A stretch of 64,000 nt of DNA, taken from NCBI RefSeq assembly GCF_002754195.1, contig NZ_PEEU01000001.1:4836001-4900000 (forward strand), given 5' to 3'. Made by a program: the position numbers and the translations under genes. Shown here piece by piece: positions 44,661-53,125 of the stretch. Each line of letters starts with the position of its first letter. Within the stretch, counting starts at the first letter, position 1. A model generated the notes under the pieces. It was not told the DNA's origin. It made no database searches and worked only from the letters and a program-made list of their open reading frames with translations. The stretch is from Flavobacterium sp. 9. GTDB lineage: Bacteria > Bacteroidota > Bacteroidia > Flavobacteriales > Flavobacteriaceae.

Positions 44661-45044
44661 TTACTGCACAACAGCAGTAAATTCAATTTCAACTAAATAT
44701 TCAGGAGCAACCAATTTACTGATTTCATAAAATCCGGTTGTTGGTTTTACATCTTTAAAAAACGCTGAGTGCGCTCTTGCTACATCTTCAAAAGTAGAAA
44801 TGTTGGTTGTAAAGATTCTGGTTCTGATCACATCTTTCATTCCAACATTTAAATCTTCTAAAACTTTTTCAACACGTTCCAGGATGTTATAGGTTTGAGC
44901 ATAAGCGTCGTCCGCCTTTACTTTATCGCCATCAACAATAGCCACAGTTCCTGAAACTTCAATAATATTGCCAATTCTTACTGCACGACAATATCCCATT
45001 TTGTCCTCCCAAGGTGATCCTGTTAAGATGTTTTCTCTTTTCAT
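44661..45044 (-). CDS. RidA-family reactive-imine deaminase
   Basis: 127 residues, standard length. The conserved substrate Arg lies in DVIRTRIFTTNIS, with GNIIEVSGTVAI and the C-terminal EIEFTAVVQ. RidA proteins hydrolyse enamine/imine intermediates from PLP enzymes; some subfamilies have other roles. Cytosolic. Confidence 0.85.
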   Translation of the reverse strand: MKRENILTGSPWEDKMGYCRAVRIGNIIEVSGTVAIVDGDKVKADDAYAQTYNILERVEKVLEDLNVGMKDVIRTRIFTTNISTFEDVARAHSAFFKDVKPTTGFYEISKLVAPEYLVEIEFTAVVQ

Positions 45045-45400
45045 TTTTTAAGTTTTTTTGAATTTGTTTTAGCATTTTTAAAAACAAATTCCGGTTCGTT
45101 AATTTTGCTGCAATTTATAAAATATGCAGATGAAAAGGAATTATCTTAGACTGAAATCATTTCGTAAATCATTCTTTTTTGTGATATTTTGAGTATAGAT
45201 TTTATTTTCAGTAGATACTTAGAAAAAAAATATTTAACACATAGATACATAGGTTTTTTGTATTCAAAAAGTGATGCAAAAAAGAAACACGTTTCTTCAC
45301 ACATGGAGCTATGTGTATTAATGTTTAGTGAAACGTCTTTTTTACAACATCAAAAGCTATGTTTCTATGTGTTAAAATTAGCTTGAAGAAAGTTTTTCAT
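45045..45400. repeat. Gap with AACACATAG inverted repeat, copy 1
   Basis: Arms AACACATAGATACATAG at 45236-45252 and CTATGTTTCTATGTGTT at 45358-45374. The inner part shares AGTGAAACG, CTTTT and ATCAAAAG with the copy at 48392-48478. An open frame here is repeat-derived. Confidence 0.75.
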
Positions 45401-45706
45401 TTATTCGATTTGATGCTGTTCATAAAGGCGGAGTTTATTTTGCGTCGTCGTAAGATTTTGTTGCAAAGTTTCGATTTTGTCCAGTAAATTGGCAATGACA
45501 TCAATCCCTTCAATGTTGATTTTAAGATCATAATGAAGGCGAATCATTTTCTCGACAGCAGGCAATTGTTCCGGTTGTAAATATTCATCTTCTTCAAGAA
45601 CAATAATTTGCACTAAACCATAATTATGCAATTCCGTTATAAAAGTATTTTCGATTTCGTGATACACACAAAACTGTTTTATTTGAATTAAGTTTTTACT
45701 ATTCAT
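45401..45706 (-). CDS. cbpM: Chaperone modulator CbpM
   Basis: 101 residues. The segment YGLVQIIVLEEDEYLQPEQLPAVEKMIRLHYDL and the following coiled region fit CbpM/MerR-like modulators that bind the J domain of CbpA. It overlaps the cbpA stop by 8 nt, the usual arrangement. Confidence 0.75.
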   Translation of the reverse strand: MNSKNLIQIKQFCVYHEIENTFITELHNYGLVQIIVLEEDEYLQPEQLPAVEKMIRLHYDLKINIEGIDVIANLLDKIETLQQNLTTTQNKLRLYEQHQIE

Positions 45707-46622
45707 GACTTCTTAATTTAGCTAATTCCTGAAATAATTCTTTTTCTTTTTGAGATAATTTAGTCGGAAGTTTTAAAGTATAAGTGATGTATAAATCCCC
45801 AAACTGACTCTCTTTTTTATACACGGGAAAACCTTTTCCTTTCAGTTTAACCTTAGTTCCGGGTTGTGTTTCGGCAGGAACTTTTATTTTTACTTTTCCA
45901 TCGAAAGTATTCACGAAAATTTCTCCGCCTAAAATTGCCGTGTACAAATCCAGATCAACATCGGCATATAAATTATTGCCTTCACGTTTAAAATCAGAAT
46001 TATTATCAATTAAAAAAGTAATGTATAAATCTCCATTTGGGCCTCCATTTGCGCCGGGAGCGCCATGATTTGGAATCTTTATAATTTGCCCGTTTTCAAC
46101 TCCCGCCGGAATTGTAATTCGGATATTTTTGCCGTTTACAGTTAAGTTTTGTTTGTGCGTTGTATAAGCCGATGCGAGATCTAATTGCAATTCAGCATTA
46201 AAATCCTGCCCTCGGTATTTAGCCTGACTTCTGGAACTTCTTCCCGCAGAACCATACATAGAATTAAAGAATTCAGAAAAATCACTTCCTGAAAAATCTC
46301 CTCCGCCAAAATCAGTATAACTTTGATTTCCGCCTTGTTGTTGTCTCGTATACTGTTGCTGGTTAGGATCGTAGCCTGCTTTTTCAAACTCATCAGCATG
46401 TTTCCAGTCCTTTCCGTATTTATCATATTTTTTACGATTTTCAGGATTGCTCAAAACCTCATTAGCCTCATTTATCTCCTTGAATTTTTTCTCAGCCTCT
46501 TTGTCATTCGGGTTTAAATCCGGATGATATTTTCGAGCCATTTTTCGATAAGCCTTCTTAATTTCAGCTTCAGTCGCTGATTTTGTGATTTCCAATACTT
46601 TATAATAGTCGATATAATCCAT
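45699..46622 (-). CDS. cbpA: DnaJ-like co-chaperone CbpA
   Basis: 307 residues. J domain (~4-70) with the HPD motif in RKYHPDLNPND, a Gly/Ser/Gln-rich linker, and the two DnaJ C-terminal beta domains (~130-300) with no zinc finger, as in CbpA. Stimulates DnaK ATPase in protein folding and stress. Coupled to cbpM. Confidence 0.88.
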   Translation of the reverse strand: MDYIDYYKVLEITKSATEAEIKKAYRKMARKYHPDLNPNDKEAEKKFKEINEANEVLSNPENRKKYDKYGKDWKHADEFEKAGYDPNQQQYTRQQQGGNQSYTDFGGGDFSGSDFSEFFNSMYGSAGRSSRSQAKYRGQDFNAELQLDLASAYTTHKQNLTVNGKNIRITIPAGVENGQIIKIPNHGAPGANGGPNGDLYITFLIDNNSDFKREGNNLYADVDLDLYTAILGGEIFVNTFDGKVKIKVPAETQPGTKVKLKGKGFPVYKKESQFGDLYITYTLKLPTKLSQKEKELFQELAKLRSHE

Positions 46623-46772
46623 TTTATAAGATTTTATTAAAGAAATTAAAGTCTTGAAGTTAGGAATAAGTTGGTAATTATCAAAATTTTATATTTTTTA
46701 AATAAGGAACTTAATATATAATGCTAATTGTTTGTTTTTAATATAATTCTTACAAATATATTTTCTTATACA

Positions 46773-46820
46773 TAGAATATTGTCTATAATTGTAAAAAAA
46801 TAAATATAGACTATTGTCTA
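46773..46820. promoter_or_regulatory. Paired TAGAC-type operator candidates
   Basis: TAGAATATTGTCTA at 46773-46786 and TAGACTATTGTCTA at 46807-46820. The second is a near-perfect TAGAC-N4-GTCTA inverted repeat. The copies are 34 bp apart (about three helical turns) in the divergent gap between cbpA and the lipoprotein gene. Confidence 0.5.
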
Positions 46821-46878
46821 TTTCTTTAAGGCAATTAAAAGATGATAAAGAAACCACAACAATAAATATTTTATAATT

Positions 46879-47298
46879 ATGAGAAACTTATCTTTTTTTA
46901 AATCGACGCTTAGTTATGTTCTTTTATTGAGTATGTCAATTTTATTAGTAAACTGTAGTTCAAGCAGTAATGATGATGATTATGTGCCATCGAATGCCAA
47001 TACATTTAATGTGGAGGATTTTGCTTTAACCTATACACCACAAAAATTATACGGTGATTATCTTGTAATTGCTTTTAATGTAAAAAACACTTCTAAAACA
47101 TCTTATTCGAAATATGAGCAAGGAAATTTCACGGTGAAGTTTACGGCTAAAACTACTGATGGCGAAATTTTTCAGAGAACTACATATGTAGAATATGTTG
47201 AGGCAGGAGTTACATATACAGATAGTGTGCACCTTTCTTATACTGTTGGTAAAACATTAGATCTTACGACATTGACCGCGGTTATTGTTAGGGATTAG
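46879..47298 (+). CDS. Small lipoprotein
   Basis: 139 residues, lipobox SILLVNC (Cys ~26), then a Ser/Asp linker and a ~100-residue beta domain (LVIAFNVKNTSKTSYSKYE, FTAKTTDGEIFQ) like DUF4352-type Ig folds. Function unknown. It is divergent from cbpA, with two candidate operators in the gap. Confidence 0.65.
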   Translation: MRNLSFFKSTLSYVLLLSMSILLVNCSSSSNDDDYVPSNANTFNVEDFALTYTPQKLYGDYLVIAFNVKNTSKTSYSKYEQGNFTVKFTAKTTDGEIFQRTTYVEYVEAGVTYTDSVHLSYTVGKTLDLTTLTAVIVRD

Positions 47299-47358
47299 TT
47301 TAGTATTTGGACTGAAATTTAAGTAATTTTTTTTATGTATTTTTTATTTTTTTTCAGT

Positions 47359-47386
47359 AATCCGACTTGTGAAAATAAGTCGGATT
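47359..47386 (+). terminator. Terminator of the lipoprotein gene
   Basis: AATCCGACTT / AAGTCGGATT with an 8-nt loop and T run. Confidence 0.75.
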
Positions 47387-47587
47387 TTGTTGTTTTTACT
47401 ATAATTATGATTGAATAAAATTCAGTGTGATAATCTTTTTGGCAGGTTTTTTGATTCCAAAAATTAGCCTAATATATTGTTATAATACTCTTAAAGTTGT
47501 AGCCCGTAATTAAATTATGCTATTTTTGTGATGCTATACTTAGATTTTATAAAAACTATAAAAGCCGATTCGATAAATACTTTTTCA

Positions 47588-48301
47588 ATGAAGCACATTT
47601 TATTTTTCATACTACTTTTTACAGCTGTAACGGTATCAGCACAAACTGAATTTGGAACAAAATTCAAGCCTATCGCTGCTCCAAAATTTAGTGCAAAACC
47701 TAAGAAAACACCCATTCCTCAAATAAAAGATCCTCAGGCAGACAATAGCGATATTCCGAGTATTAAAACGCCAAATGTTTTTGATAATACAAGTATTACT
47801 CCAAAATCTCAATTGCAGGTGGGACAGGAAAAGAGCAAATTTACGATGTCTACTGAAACTGATTTTGCAAATCCCGGAGATCGTTATGTTGCAAAAATGG
47901 AGAAGGATTTAGACAAAGCTCTTAAAGATGCCGGATTGCGTGAAGGTCGTGGAGAACTTGTTAAGAAAAATATTTCGCTTGGTGAATTTAAAACCAAGTC
48001 AAATTATTTTATTGTAAAGTTCCGTGATTTTGGCGCTATCGATGGCGATTTGGTTAGAGTATCTTCAAACGATATGGTGATCAGAGATCAGATATTTTTA
48101 GATTCTAATTTTAAAGATGTAAAAATCGTGCTTTCAAATGGCTTTAATAAATTAGATTTTGAAGCGTTAAACATTGGTTCTTTAGGTGGAAACACTGCAG
48201 AAATTCAGGTTTATGACGATAAAGGACAATTAGTTACCAATGATTATTGGAACAATCTTGCCGCTGGATTCAAAGCTTCGATTATTGTTACTAAAGAATA
48301 G
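47588..48301 (+). CDS. Secreted hypothetical protein
   Basis: 237 residues from the ATG at 47588, which puts a signal peptide (MKHILFFILLFTAVTVSAQ) at the N-terminus; an earlier in-frame start at 47528 adds 20 residues. The first ~75 mature residues are Pro/Lys-rich (KFKPIAAPKFSAKPKKTP), and the C-terminal ~110 form a beta domain (GDLVRVSSNDMVIRDQIFL, GNTAEIQVYDDKGQL). No family recognised. Confidence 0.65.
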   Translation: MKHILFFILLFTAVTVSAQTEFGTKFKPIAAPKFSAKPKKTPIPQIKDPQADNSDIPSIKTPNVFDNTSITPKSQLQVGQEKSKFTMSTETDFANPGDRYVAKMEKDLDKALKDAGLREGRGELVKKNISLGEFKTKSNYFIVKFRDFGAIDGDLVRVSSNDMVIRDQIFLDSNFKDVKIVLSNGFNKLDFEALNIGSLGGNTAEIQVYDDKGQLVTNDYWNNLAAGFKASIIVTKE

Positions 48302-48391
48302 TAATATACTACAAGATTTTTTTCATGCAGATTAAGCAGATTCTAATTTTTTAATCTGTTTAATCCTTTTAATCGGTGGCTTTTATTTAAA

Positions 48392-48478
48392 AACACATAG
48401 AAACATAGATCAACTATGTGTTTTATAAATAAGTGAAACGCCTCTTTTAAATAATCAAAAGCTATGTTTCTATGTGTT
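48392..48478. repeat. AACACATAG inverted repeat, copy 2
   Basis: Arms AACACATAGAAACATAG at 48392-48408 and CTATGTTTCTATGTGTT at 48462-48478, perfect over 17 bp. Shorter central part than copy 1. Confidence 0.8.
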
Positions 48479-48500
48479 ATAAAATTACACACAGGATTTA

Positions 48501-49754
48501 TTAGTTTTCCAAATTACTTGCTTTTCCCTGACCTGTTTCTTTAAGCATTAAACTTACCAAAATAGCGATCGAAATTCCGATAATCCAAAATAAACCTGCT
48601 TGCTGAAAATGCAATGCTTTATCTGTAGTATCCTGAAGTGTTTTTCCAAACAAATTACTGAATAACGGACTTAGAAGCGTTGTTACTCCAAAGGTTATGA
48701 AGTTGATGGCTCCGGTTGCGCTTCCTTTTACGTTATCCGGATTTGCTTCTTTGATTATTGAATACGGAATCATCGCTGCGCCGGAAGCAACTCCCAATAA
48801 AAACATACTGATTTTTGTGGGAAGTAAATCCGGGAAATACAACAACTGCACTAAACTTGCAATCATTAAAAGCGCACCAAATATTAAAACAGGTTTTCGT
48901 CTGTTTATTTTATCGGTAATATAACCTAATAACGGACATCCAAATACCCAACCGAAAGCTACCATTGCGCTTGAAATCGTTGCGGTATGAAAATCAAAAG
49001 CGCGATCTTTTTGGAAAAAATCAACTGCCCAAGTCATCGCAAAAATAGTTGTTGGTGCAAATAATAATCCCGAAACAATACCGCACAACCACGATTGCGG
49101 ATTGCTAAATACAATTTTATAAGGATTGAGTAAACTTTGTTTCTTGGTGTTCGCTTCTGTTTTGGGTTCGGTTTGGTTTGCCGGAGTTATAAACCAAAGT
49201 CCAAAGGCTACGATAATAGTAAAGATTCCAATTGACAACCAAAAAGTAGTAATGTCCATTCCTTTTTCGATCAAAGGTCCTACAACAAATTGTCCGGCAG
49301 AACCGCCAAGCATTCCTAAACATTGCGTAAAACCTATTGCTGTTGCCAATGATTTTGCCGAGAATCCTTTGCTCGCAAGATACACACAACCAGGAAAAGC
49401 AAAAGCACAACCGGCACCTTGAAATAGTCGGCCAACGACTCCACTAAACTGACTTGAAATAAGGAATAATAAACAGCCAATTCCTAAAATAAGTGCTCCG
49501 GTAAAAAGGGAATATTTTGCTCCAAATCGATCCAAAGCAATTCCTGCAATCAAGCTACAAGTAGAATACGTGTAATAATAAGTCCCGACAATTTCGACTA
49601 ATCTGATTTCGTTAACCGAAAAATTTTGAGAAAGTTCCGGAAACATTACCGCCGGAGCAGAACGAATTACATAATCCAAAAAATAGAAAACTAAACCAAA
49701 TACCCACGCAATAACATAGTATTTGCTATACGATTTATTACTGTTTATATCCAT
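48501..49754 (-). CDS. MFS transporter
   Basis: 417 residues, 12 predicted membrane helices; GIALDRFGAKYSLFTGA carries the MFS loop 2-3 motif and LGYITDKINRRKP its second-half counterpart. The substrate cannot be read from sequence. It lies on the same strand as, and downstream of, poxB with ~140 bp between holding a hairpin repeat. Confidence 0.85.
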   Translation of the reverse strand: MDINSNKSYSKYYVIAWVFGLVFYFLDYVIRSAPAVMFPELSQNFSVNEIRLVEIVGTYYYTYSTCSLIAGIALDRFGAKYSLFTGALILGIGCLLFLISSQFSGVVGRLFQGAGCAFAFPGCVYLASKGFSAKSLATAIGFTQCLGMLGGSAGQFVVGPLIEKGMDITTFWLSIGIFTIIVAFGLWFITPANQTEPKTEANTKKQSLLNPYKIVFSNPQSWLCGIVSGLLFAPTTIFAMTWAVDFFQKDRAFDFHTATISSAMVAFGWVFGCPLLGYITDKINRRKPVLIFGALLMIASLVQLLYFPDLLPTKISMFLLGVASGAAMIPYSIIKEANPDNVKGSATGAINFITFGVTTLLSPLFSNLFGKTLQDTTDKALHFQQAGLFWIIGISIAILVSLMLKETGQGKASNLEN

Positions 49755-49794
49755 AAGTAATTTTTATTTAAGCCTAAGTATGTAAAAGTAAACG

Positions 49795-49888
49795 AACACG
49801 AATTGCACGAATTAGCACAGATTTTAAAGTTTAGCTTATTCTGTGAAATTAATTGCACGAAAGAATTAGTGTTAATTCGTGCAATTCG
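49795..49888. repeat. AACACGAATTGCACG inverted repeat
   Basis: Left arm AACACGAATTGCACGAATTA (49795-49814) and its inverse AATTCGTGCAATTCGTGTT near 49873-49892, separated by ~55 bp. It begins just past the poxB stop and may act as its terminator. Confidence 0.65.
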
Positions 49889-49891
49889 TGT

Positions 49892-51628
49892 TTAGATACC
49901 TTCTTTTAGATGTTTGTAATTTGATTTAATAGTATCTATAACTTCTTCCATTTTGCCGCCAAGCATTAATCTGGTCATTGATTTTGTCATACCAATTACT
50001 TGTTTCCATTCGACTGTTGGTGGCATTGCAAGCGCATTCGGATTCGTAAAAATATTCAGTAAAACGGGACCATTATGTCGAAATGCATTTTCAATTGCGG
50101 TTTCAACTTCTTCGGGTTTGTGAACATTTATACCTTGAAAACCCATCGCCTGTGCAATCAAACCAAAGTCAGGATTTACCATATCGGTTTCGTTATCGGG
50201 TAAACCGTTAACTTCCATTTCGAGTTTTACCATTCCCAAAGCACGATTATTAAAAACAATAATTTTGACGGGAATATTATATTGATTTATAGTAGCTAAA
50301 TCTCCCAAAAGCATCGATAATCCGCCATCGCCACACATTGCGATAACTTGTTTTTCAGGATGTGCAAGTGCTGCTCCAATCGCCATTGGCATTGCATTTG
50401 CCATTGATCCGTGATTAAAAGAACCTAGCATTTTTCGTTCTCCCGTTCCTTTAATAAAACGAGCGCCCCAAACACAAGTCATTCCGGTATCAACCGTAAA
50501 AATGGCGTCTTTATTGGCCAATTTATCAATAATATGCGCCACATATTCCGGCTGAATTGTGTCTTCGCCGCCATTATCATCAATATAAGTATTCATGTTT
50601 TCTTTTACACTGGCGTATGATTTAAGTTGCGCTTGTAGAAAACTATCATCCGTTTTGGTTTCCAGAAGCGGCAATAAAGCTTCAATTGTATCGGCTACAT
50701 CGCCACATAATCCCATATAAAGATTGGCTCTTCGGCCTAAACGTTCAGAACTTGTATCAATCTGGATAATTTTATTGTCTGTAGGCATGAATTTATCATA
50801 CGGAAAATCTGTTCCCAGCAATAAAACTAAATGTGATTCGTGCATACTATGATATGCCGAAGGTTGTCCGAGTAAACCTGTCATTCCTATTTCATTAGGA
50901 TTATTGGGCTGAATACTCATTTTTCCTCTAAAAGAATATCCTACAGGAGCTTTTATATGTTGAGATAATTGTACGACCTGATCGTGTGCTTTTTCGGCGC
51001 CAATTCCGCAGAATAAAGTGATTTTGGAACTTTCGTTTATAGCCTTTGCTAAATGTTGTAATTCCTGATCTGAAGGTCTGATTACAGGATTACAGTGAAA
51101 AAACTGAGTAGAAATATTGCTTTCAACCGCTTTTAATTCCGAAACATCACCCGGTAAACCAATCACGGCAACACCTTTTTTGCCTAAAGCATGCTGAATA
51201 GCAGTTTGTATAATTCGGGGCGCTTGCTCCGCCGTCATAATCATCTGATTGTAACAACTGCAATCGTCGAAAAGCTTAAGAGTATTGGTTTCCTGGAAAT
51301 AATCCATTCCCATTTCGCCCGTATTAATTGTAGATGCAATTGCTAATAAAGGCACTTGTGAACGATGTGCATCATACAAACCATTAATTAAATGCACGTG
51401 TCCGGGACCGCAACTTCCGGCACAAACAGCAAAACCGTCCAATTCGGCTTCGGCAGCAGCGGCGTAGGCTCCAACTTCTTCATGCCTAACATGAATCCAT
51501 TTTATTTTTCCGTTTCTGCGTATCGCATCATTAAAATAATTTAAACTATCGCCAGTCACCGCATAAACGCGTTTTACTCCGGCTTCTACCAACATTTCAA
51601 CTAATTGTTCTGCAACTATTTTACTCAT
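49892..51628 (-). CDS. poxB: Pyruvate oxidase PoxB-like (ThDP-dependent)
   Basis: 578 residues. A ThDP enzyme of the PoxB line: N-terminal VKRVYAVTGDSLNYFND, WIHVRHEEVGAYAAAAEAEL (catalytic Glu), FAVCAGSCGPGHVHLINGLYD, and the ThDP-binding AMCGDGGLSMLLGDLATIN...NN. The C-terminus (GKMEEVIDTIKSNYKHL) resembles the E. coli membrane-activation tail. Oxidises pyruvate to acetate and CO2 with electrons passed to quinone. No cluster partner beyond the MFS gene. Confidence 0.88.
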   Translation of the reverse strand: MSKIVAEQLVEMLVEAGVKRVYAVTGDSLNYFNDAIRRNGKIKWIHVRHEEVGAYAAAAEAELDGFAVCAGSCGPGHVHLINGLYDAHRSQVPLLAIASTINTGEMGMDYFQETNTLKLFDDCSCYNQMIMTAEQAPRIIQTAIQHALGKKGVAVIGLPGDVSELKAVESNISTQFFHCNPVIRPSDQELQHLAKAINESSKITLFCGIGAEKAHDQVVQLSQHIKAPVGYSFRGKMSIQPNNPNEIGMTGLLGQPSAYHSMHESHLVLLLGTDFPYDKFMPTDNKIIQIDTSSERLGRRANLYMGLCGDVADTIEALLPLLETKTDDSFLQAQLKSYASVKENMNTYIDDNGGEDTIQPEYVAHIIDKLANKDAIFTVDTGMTCVWGARFIKGTGERKMLGSFNHGSMANAMPMAIGAALAHPEKQVIAMCGDGGLSMLLGDLATINQYNIPVKIIVFNNRALGMVKLEMEVNGLPDNETDMVNPDFGLIAQAMGFQGINVHKPEEVETAIENAFRHNGPVLLNIFTNPNALAMPPTVEWKQVIGMTKSMTRLMLGGKMEEVIDTIKSNYKHLKEGI

Positions 51629-51780
51629 GGATTATATTTTTAAAATTAATATTCAGATAGTATAAACATTGGTTATAGTTTACTTTCTTAATAATTACAT
51701 TTTAAGATACACTGGTTATGATGTAAAAGCGGTTTTTGGTATGGGTTTATAAATTTAGTAAAAAAAATCTTTTTTTTTGA

Positions 51781-51844
51781 GGTTCAAAGGGACAAAGGTT
51801 CAAAGGGACAAAGGTTCAAAGGGACAAAGGTTCAAAGGGACAAA
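51781..51844. repeat. Perfect 16-bp tandem repeat, four copies
   Basis: GGTTCAAAGGGACAAA repeated four times exactly, followed by GGTT. Similar single units occur at about 52233 and 52933. Confidence 0.9.
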
Positions 51845-51927
51845 GGTTTTTTTTGAAGGTTCTGAGATTCTAAGCTACTATTCCGAGGCTTCGGGCAATG
51901 CCATTAAGTTAATATATCTTAGATTCT

Positions 51928-52120
51928 GTTCCATCGGAACACCTCATTGGTAGAAAAAAAAATGCATCGTGAGAAACATCGTCCCATTGGGACGTTTGAT
52001 AAATTGTATATGTAATCTGCATATGTTTTTACCAAATATTATTTATAAAATCAAACGTTCCAACGGAACGTGAAAAAATGCCGTATTTATTGAACTACCA
52101 ATGAAATGTTCCGATGGAAC
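51928..52120. repeat. REPIN-like nested palindromic element, copy B
   Basis: Outer arms GTTCCATCGGAAC (51928-51940) plus CATTGGTAG, and the inverse CTACCAATG plus GTTCCGATGGAAC (52108-52120). Inner palindromes CGTCCCATTGGGACG (51980-51994) and CGTTCCAACGGAACG (52056-52070), each next to a TTTGAT/ATCAAA arm. Confidence 0.75.
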
Positions 52121-52230
52121 AAAAAAAGTGATGAGATATTATCCTTAACAAATTGTTCCATTGGATTTTTCCTTAACTTGATAAGATTGGGTTTCGGGAC
52201 TAAGGTTTTCTTTTTGGGGAAAGACAGAAA

Positions 52231-52285
52231 AAAGGTTCAAAGGAACAAAGTTTTTACACTTCATATACCTTTGAACCTTTGTTTT
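52231..52285. repeat. CAAAGG inverted repeat
   Basis: AAAGGTTCAAAGG on the left and CCTTTGAACCTTT on the right, related to the 16-bp tandem unit. Confidence 0.6.
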
Positions 52286-52350
52286 TTAAGAATCGAAAAT
52301 TCTAGTTTTTTAACTTAGAACCTTAGCAACTCAGAACCTCAGAACCTTTT

Positions 52351-52878
52351 TTAAAACGGATCCGCAGTCACTTTAAACTTCATATCTGCCTTAACAGTTA
52401 CATCTTTCGTAAGTGTTTCTTTTAAGGTAACCTGAGTTCTGATTTTATATTTATCGGATTTAATATATTGGTCTAATTTTTTATCGGTACAAATTAAATC
52501 GATCATATTCGTTGTTTCGTTGATATTGTCTTGATAAGCCAATTCTATTTCATCAGAATCGGTAGTTGAAATAAACAAGTGAATCGATTTTAAAAACGTA
52601 AAGGTTTTATCTGCCGGATTTGTGATCGTCAATTTAAGCGATTTCAGTTTTACATCTTTCACCAAACTAGCTTTGGTTTTGTTGTTTGCAAATTCAGCTG
52701 ATGAATTTGTAGTAACGTCAGGCGTAATAATTTCTGACGGCAAATTGATTGGAAAAGTACTTTTTATCTGAATCGAAGCTTGATTCGAAATTGTAAAAGT
52801 CAATAAGTCGTCGACCGCACTACAAGAATTTAAAAATACAGCTAAAAAAAGAATAAGGGCAATTGATTTTGATTTCAT
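52351..52878 (-). CDS. Lipoprotein, LEA14-like fold candidate
   Basis: 175 residues from the ATG at 52878, chosen because it starts the lipoprotein signal (MKSKSIALILFLAVFLNSC, Cys ~19). The mature part is beta-rich (VKLKSLKLTITNPADKTFTF), somewhat like LEA type 2 or DUF-type Ig folds. Function unknown. An upstream in-frame ATG at 52956 would bury the signal. Confidence 0.65.
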   Translation of the reverse strand: MKSKSIALILFLAVFLNSCSAVDDLLTFTISNQASIQIKSTFPINLPSEIITPDVTTNSSAEFANNKTKASLVKDVKLKSLKLTITNPADKTFTFLKSIHLFISTTDSDEIELAYQDNINETTNMIDLICTDKKLDQYIKSDKYKIRTQVTLKETLTKDVTVKADMKFKVTADPF

Positions 52879-52919
52879 AAAATGGGTTTTCTCTAAATAC
52901 GGATTTTTTTGAAGAGTGG

Positions 52920-53070
52920 ATTTTTTCTTTTGAGGTTCAAAGTTACAAAGGTTCAAAGGAACAAAGTTTTTTTTTGAAGGTACTAAGTTTCTAAGGTGCT
53001 AAGTAACTAAGTTTTTTTTGACGATCCAACACCTTAGAAGCTTAGTAACTTAGAAACTTAGAACCTATAT
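52920..53070. repeat. GGTTCAAAG and CTAAG repeats
   Basis: Unit-like GAGGTTCAAAGTTACAAAGG near 52932, then an imperfect hairpin with arms from about 52978-53011 (CTAAGTTTCTAAGG) and 53031-53066 (CCTTAGAAGCTTAG). Confidence 0.6.
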
Positions 53071-53114
53071 AGAAAAAAAATAAAAATCCATTTTTCATTT
53101 TGGAATATAAAAAG

Positions 53115-53122
53115 TATTTTTG
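53115..53122 (+). promoter_or_regulatory. -7 box of guaA
   Basis: TATTTTTG ends 3 nt before the guaA ATG, predicting a leaderless or near-leaderless transcript. The -33 box is unclear. Confidence 0.4.
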
Positions 53123-53125
53123 CGC

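Larger units (their letters stand above)
51629..52350. other. 720-bp gene-free region rich in repeats
   Basis: Holds a four-unit 16-bp tandem repeat (51781-51844), a REPIN-like element (51928-52120), a CAAAGG inverted repeat (about 52231-52285), and AACCTTAG/AACCTCAG-type repeats before the next stop. No credible coding sequence. Confidence 0.75.

Noticed and set aside
45189..45386. Plus-strand open frame before cbpM
   Set aside because: It is inside the AACACATAG inverted repeat and has no coding character.
51781..51844. Considered as a CRISPR array
   Set aside because: There are no spacers: the 16-bp units abut directly, and no cas gene is present.
51928..52120. Also considered as a CRISPR array because of repeated GTTCC palindromes
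   Set aside because: Palindromes are of unequal spacing and sequence and nest as a hairpin; they do not form direct repeats with spacers.
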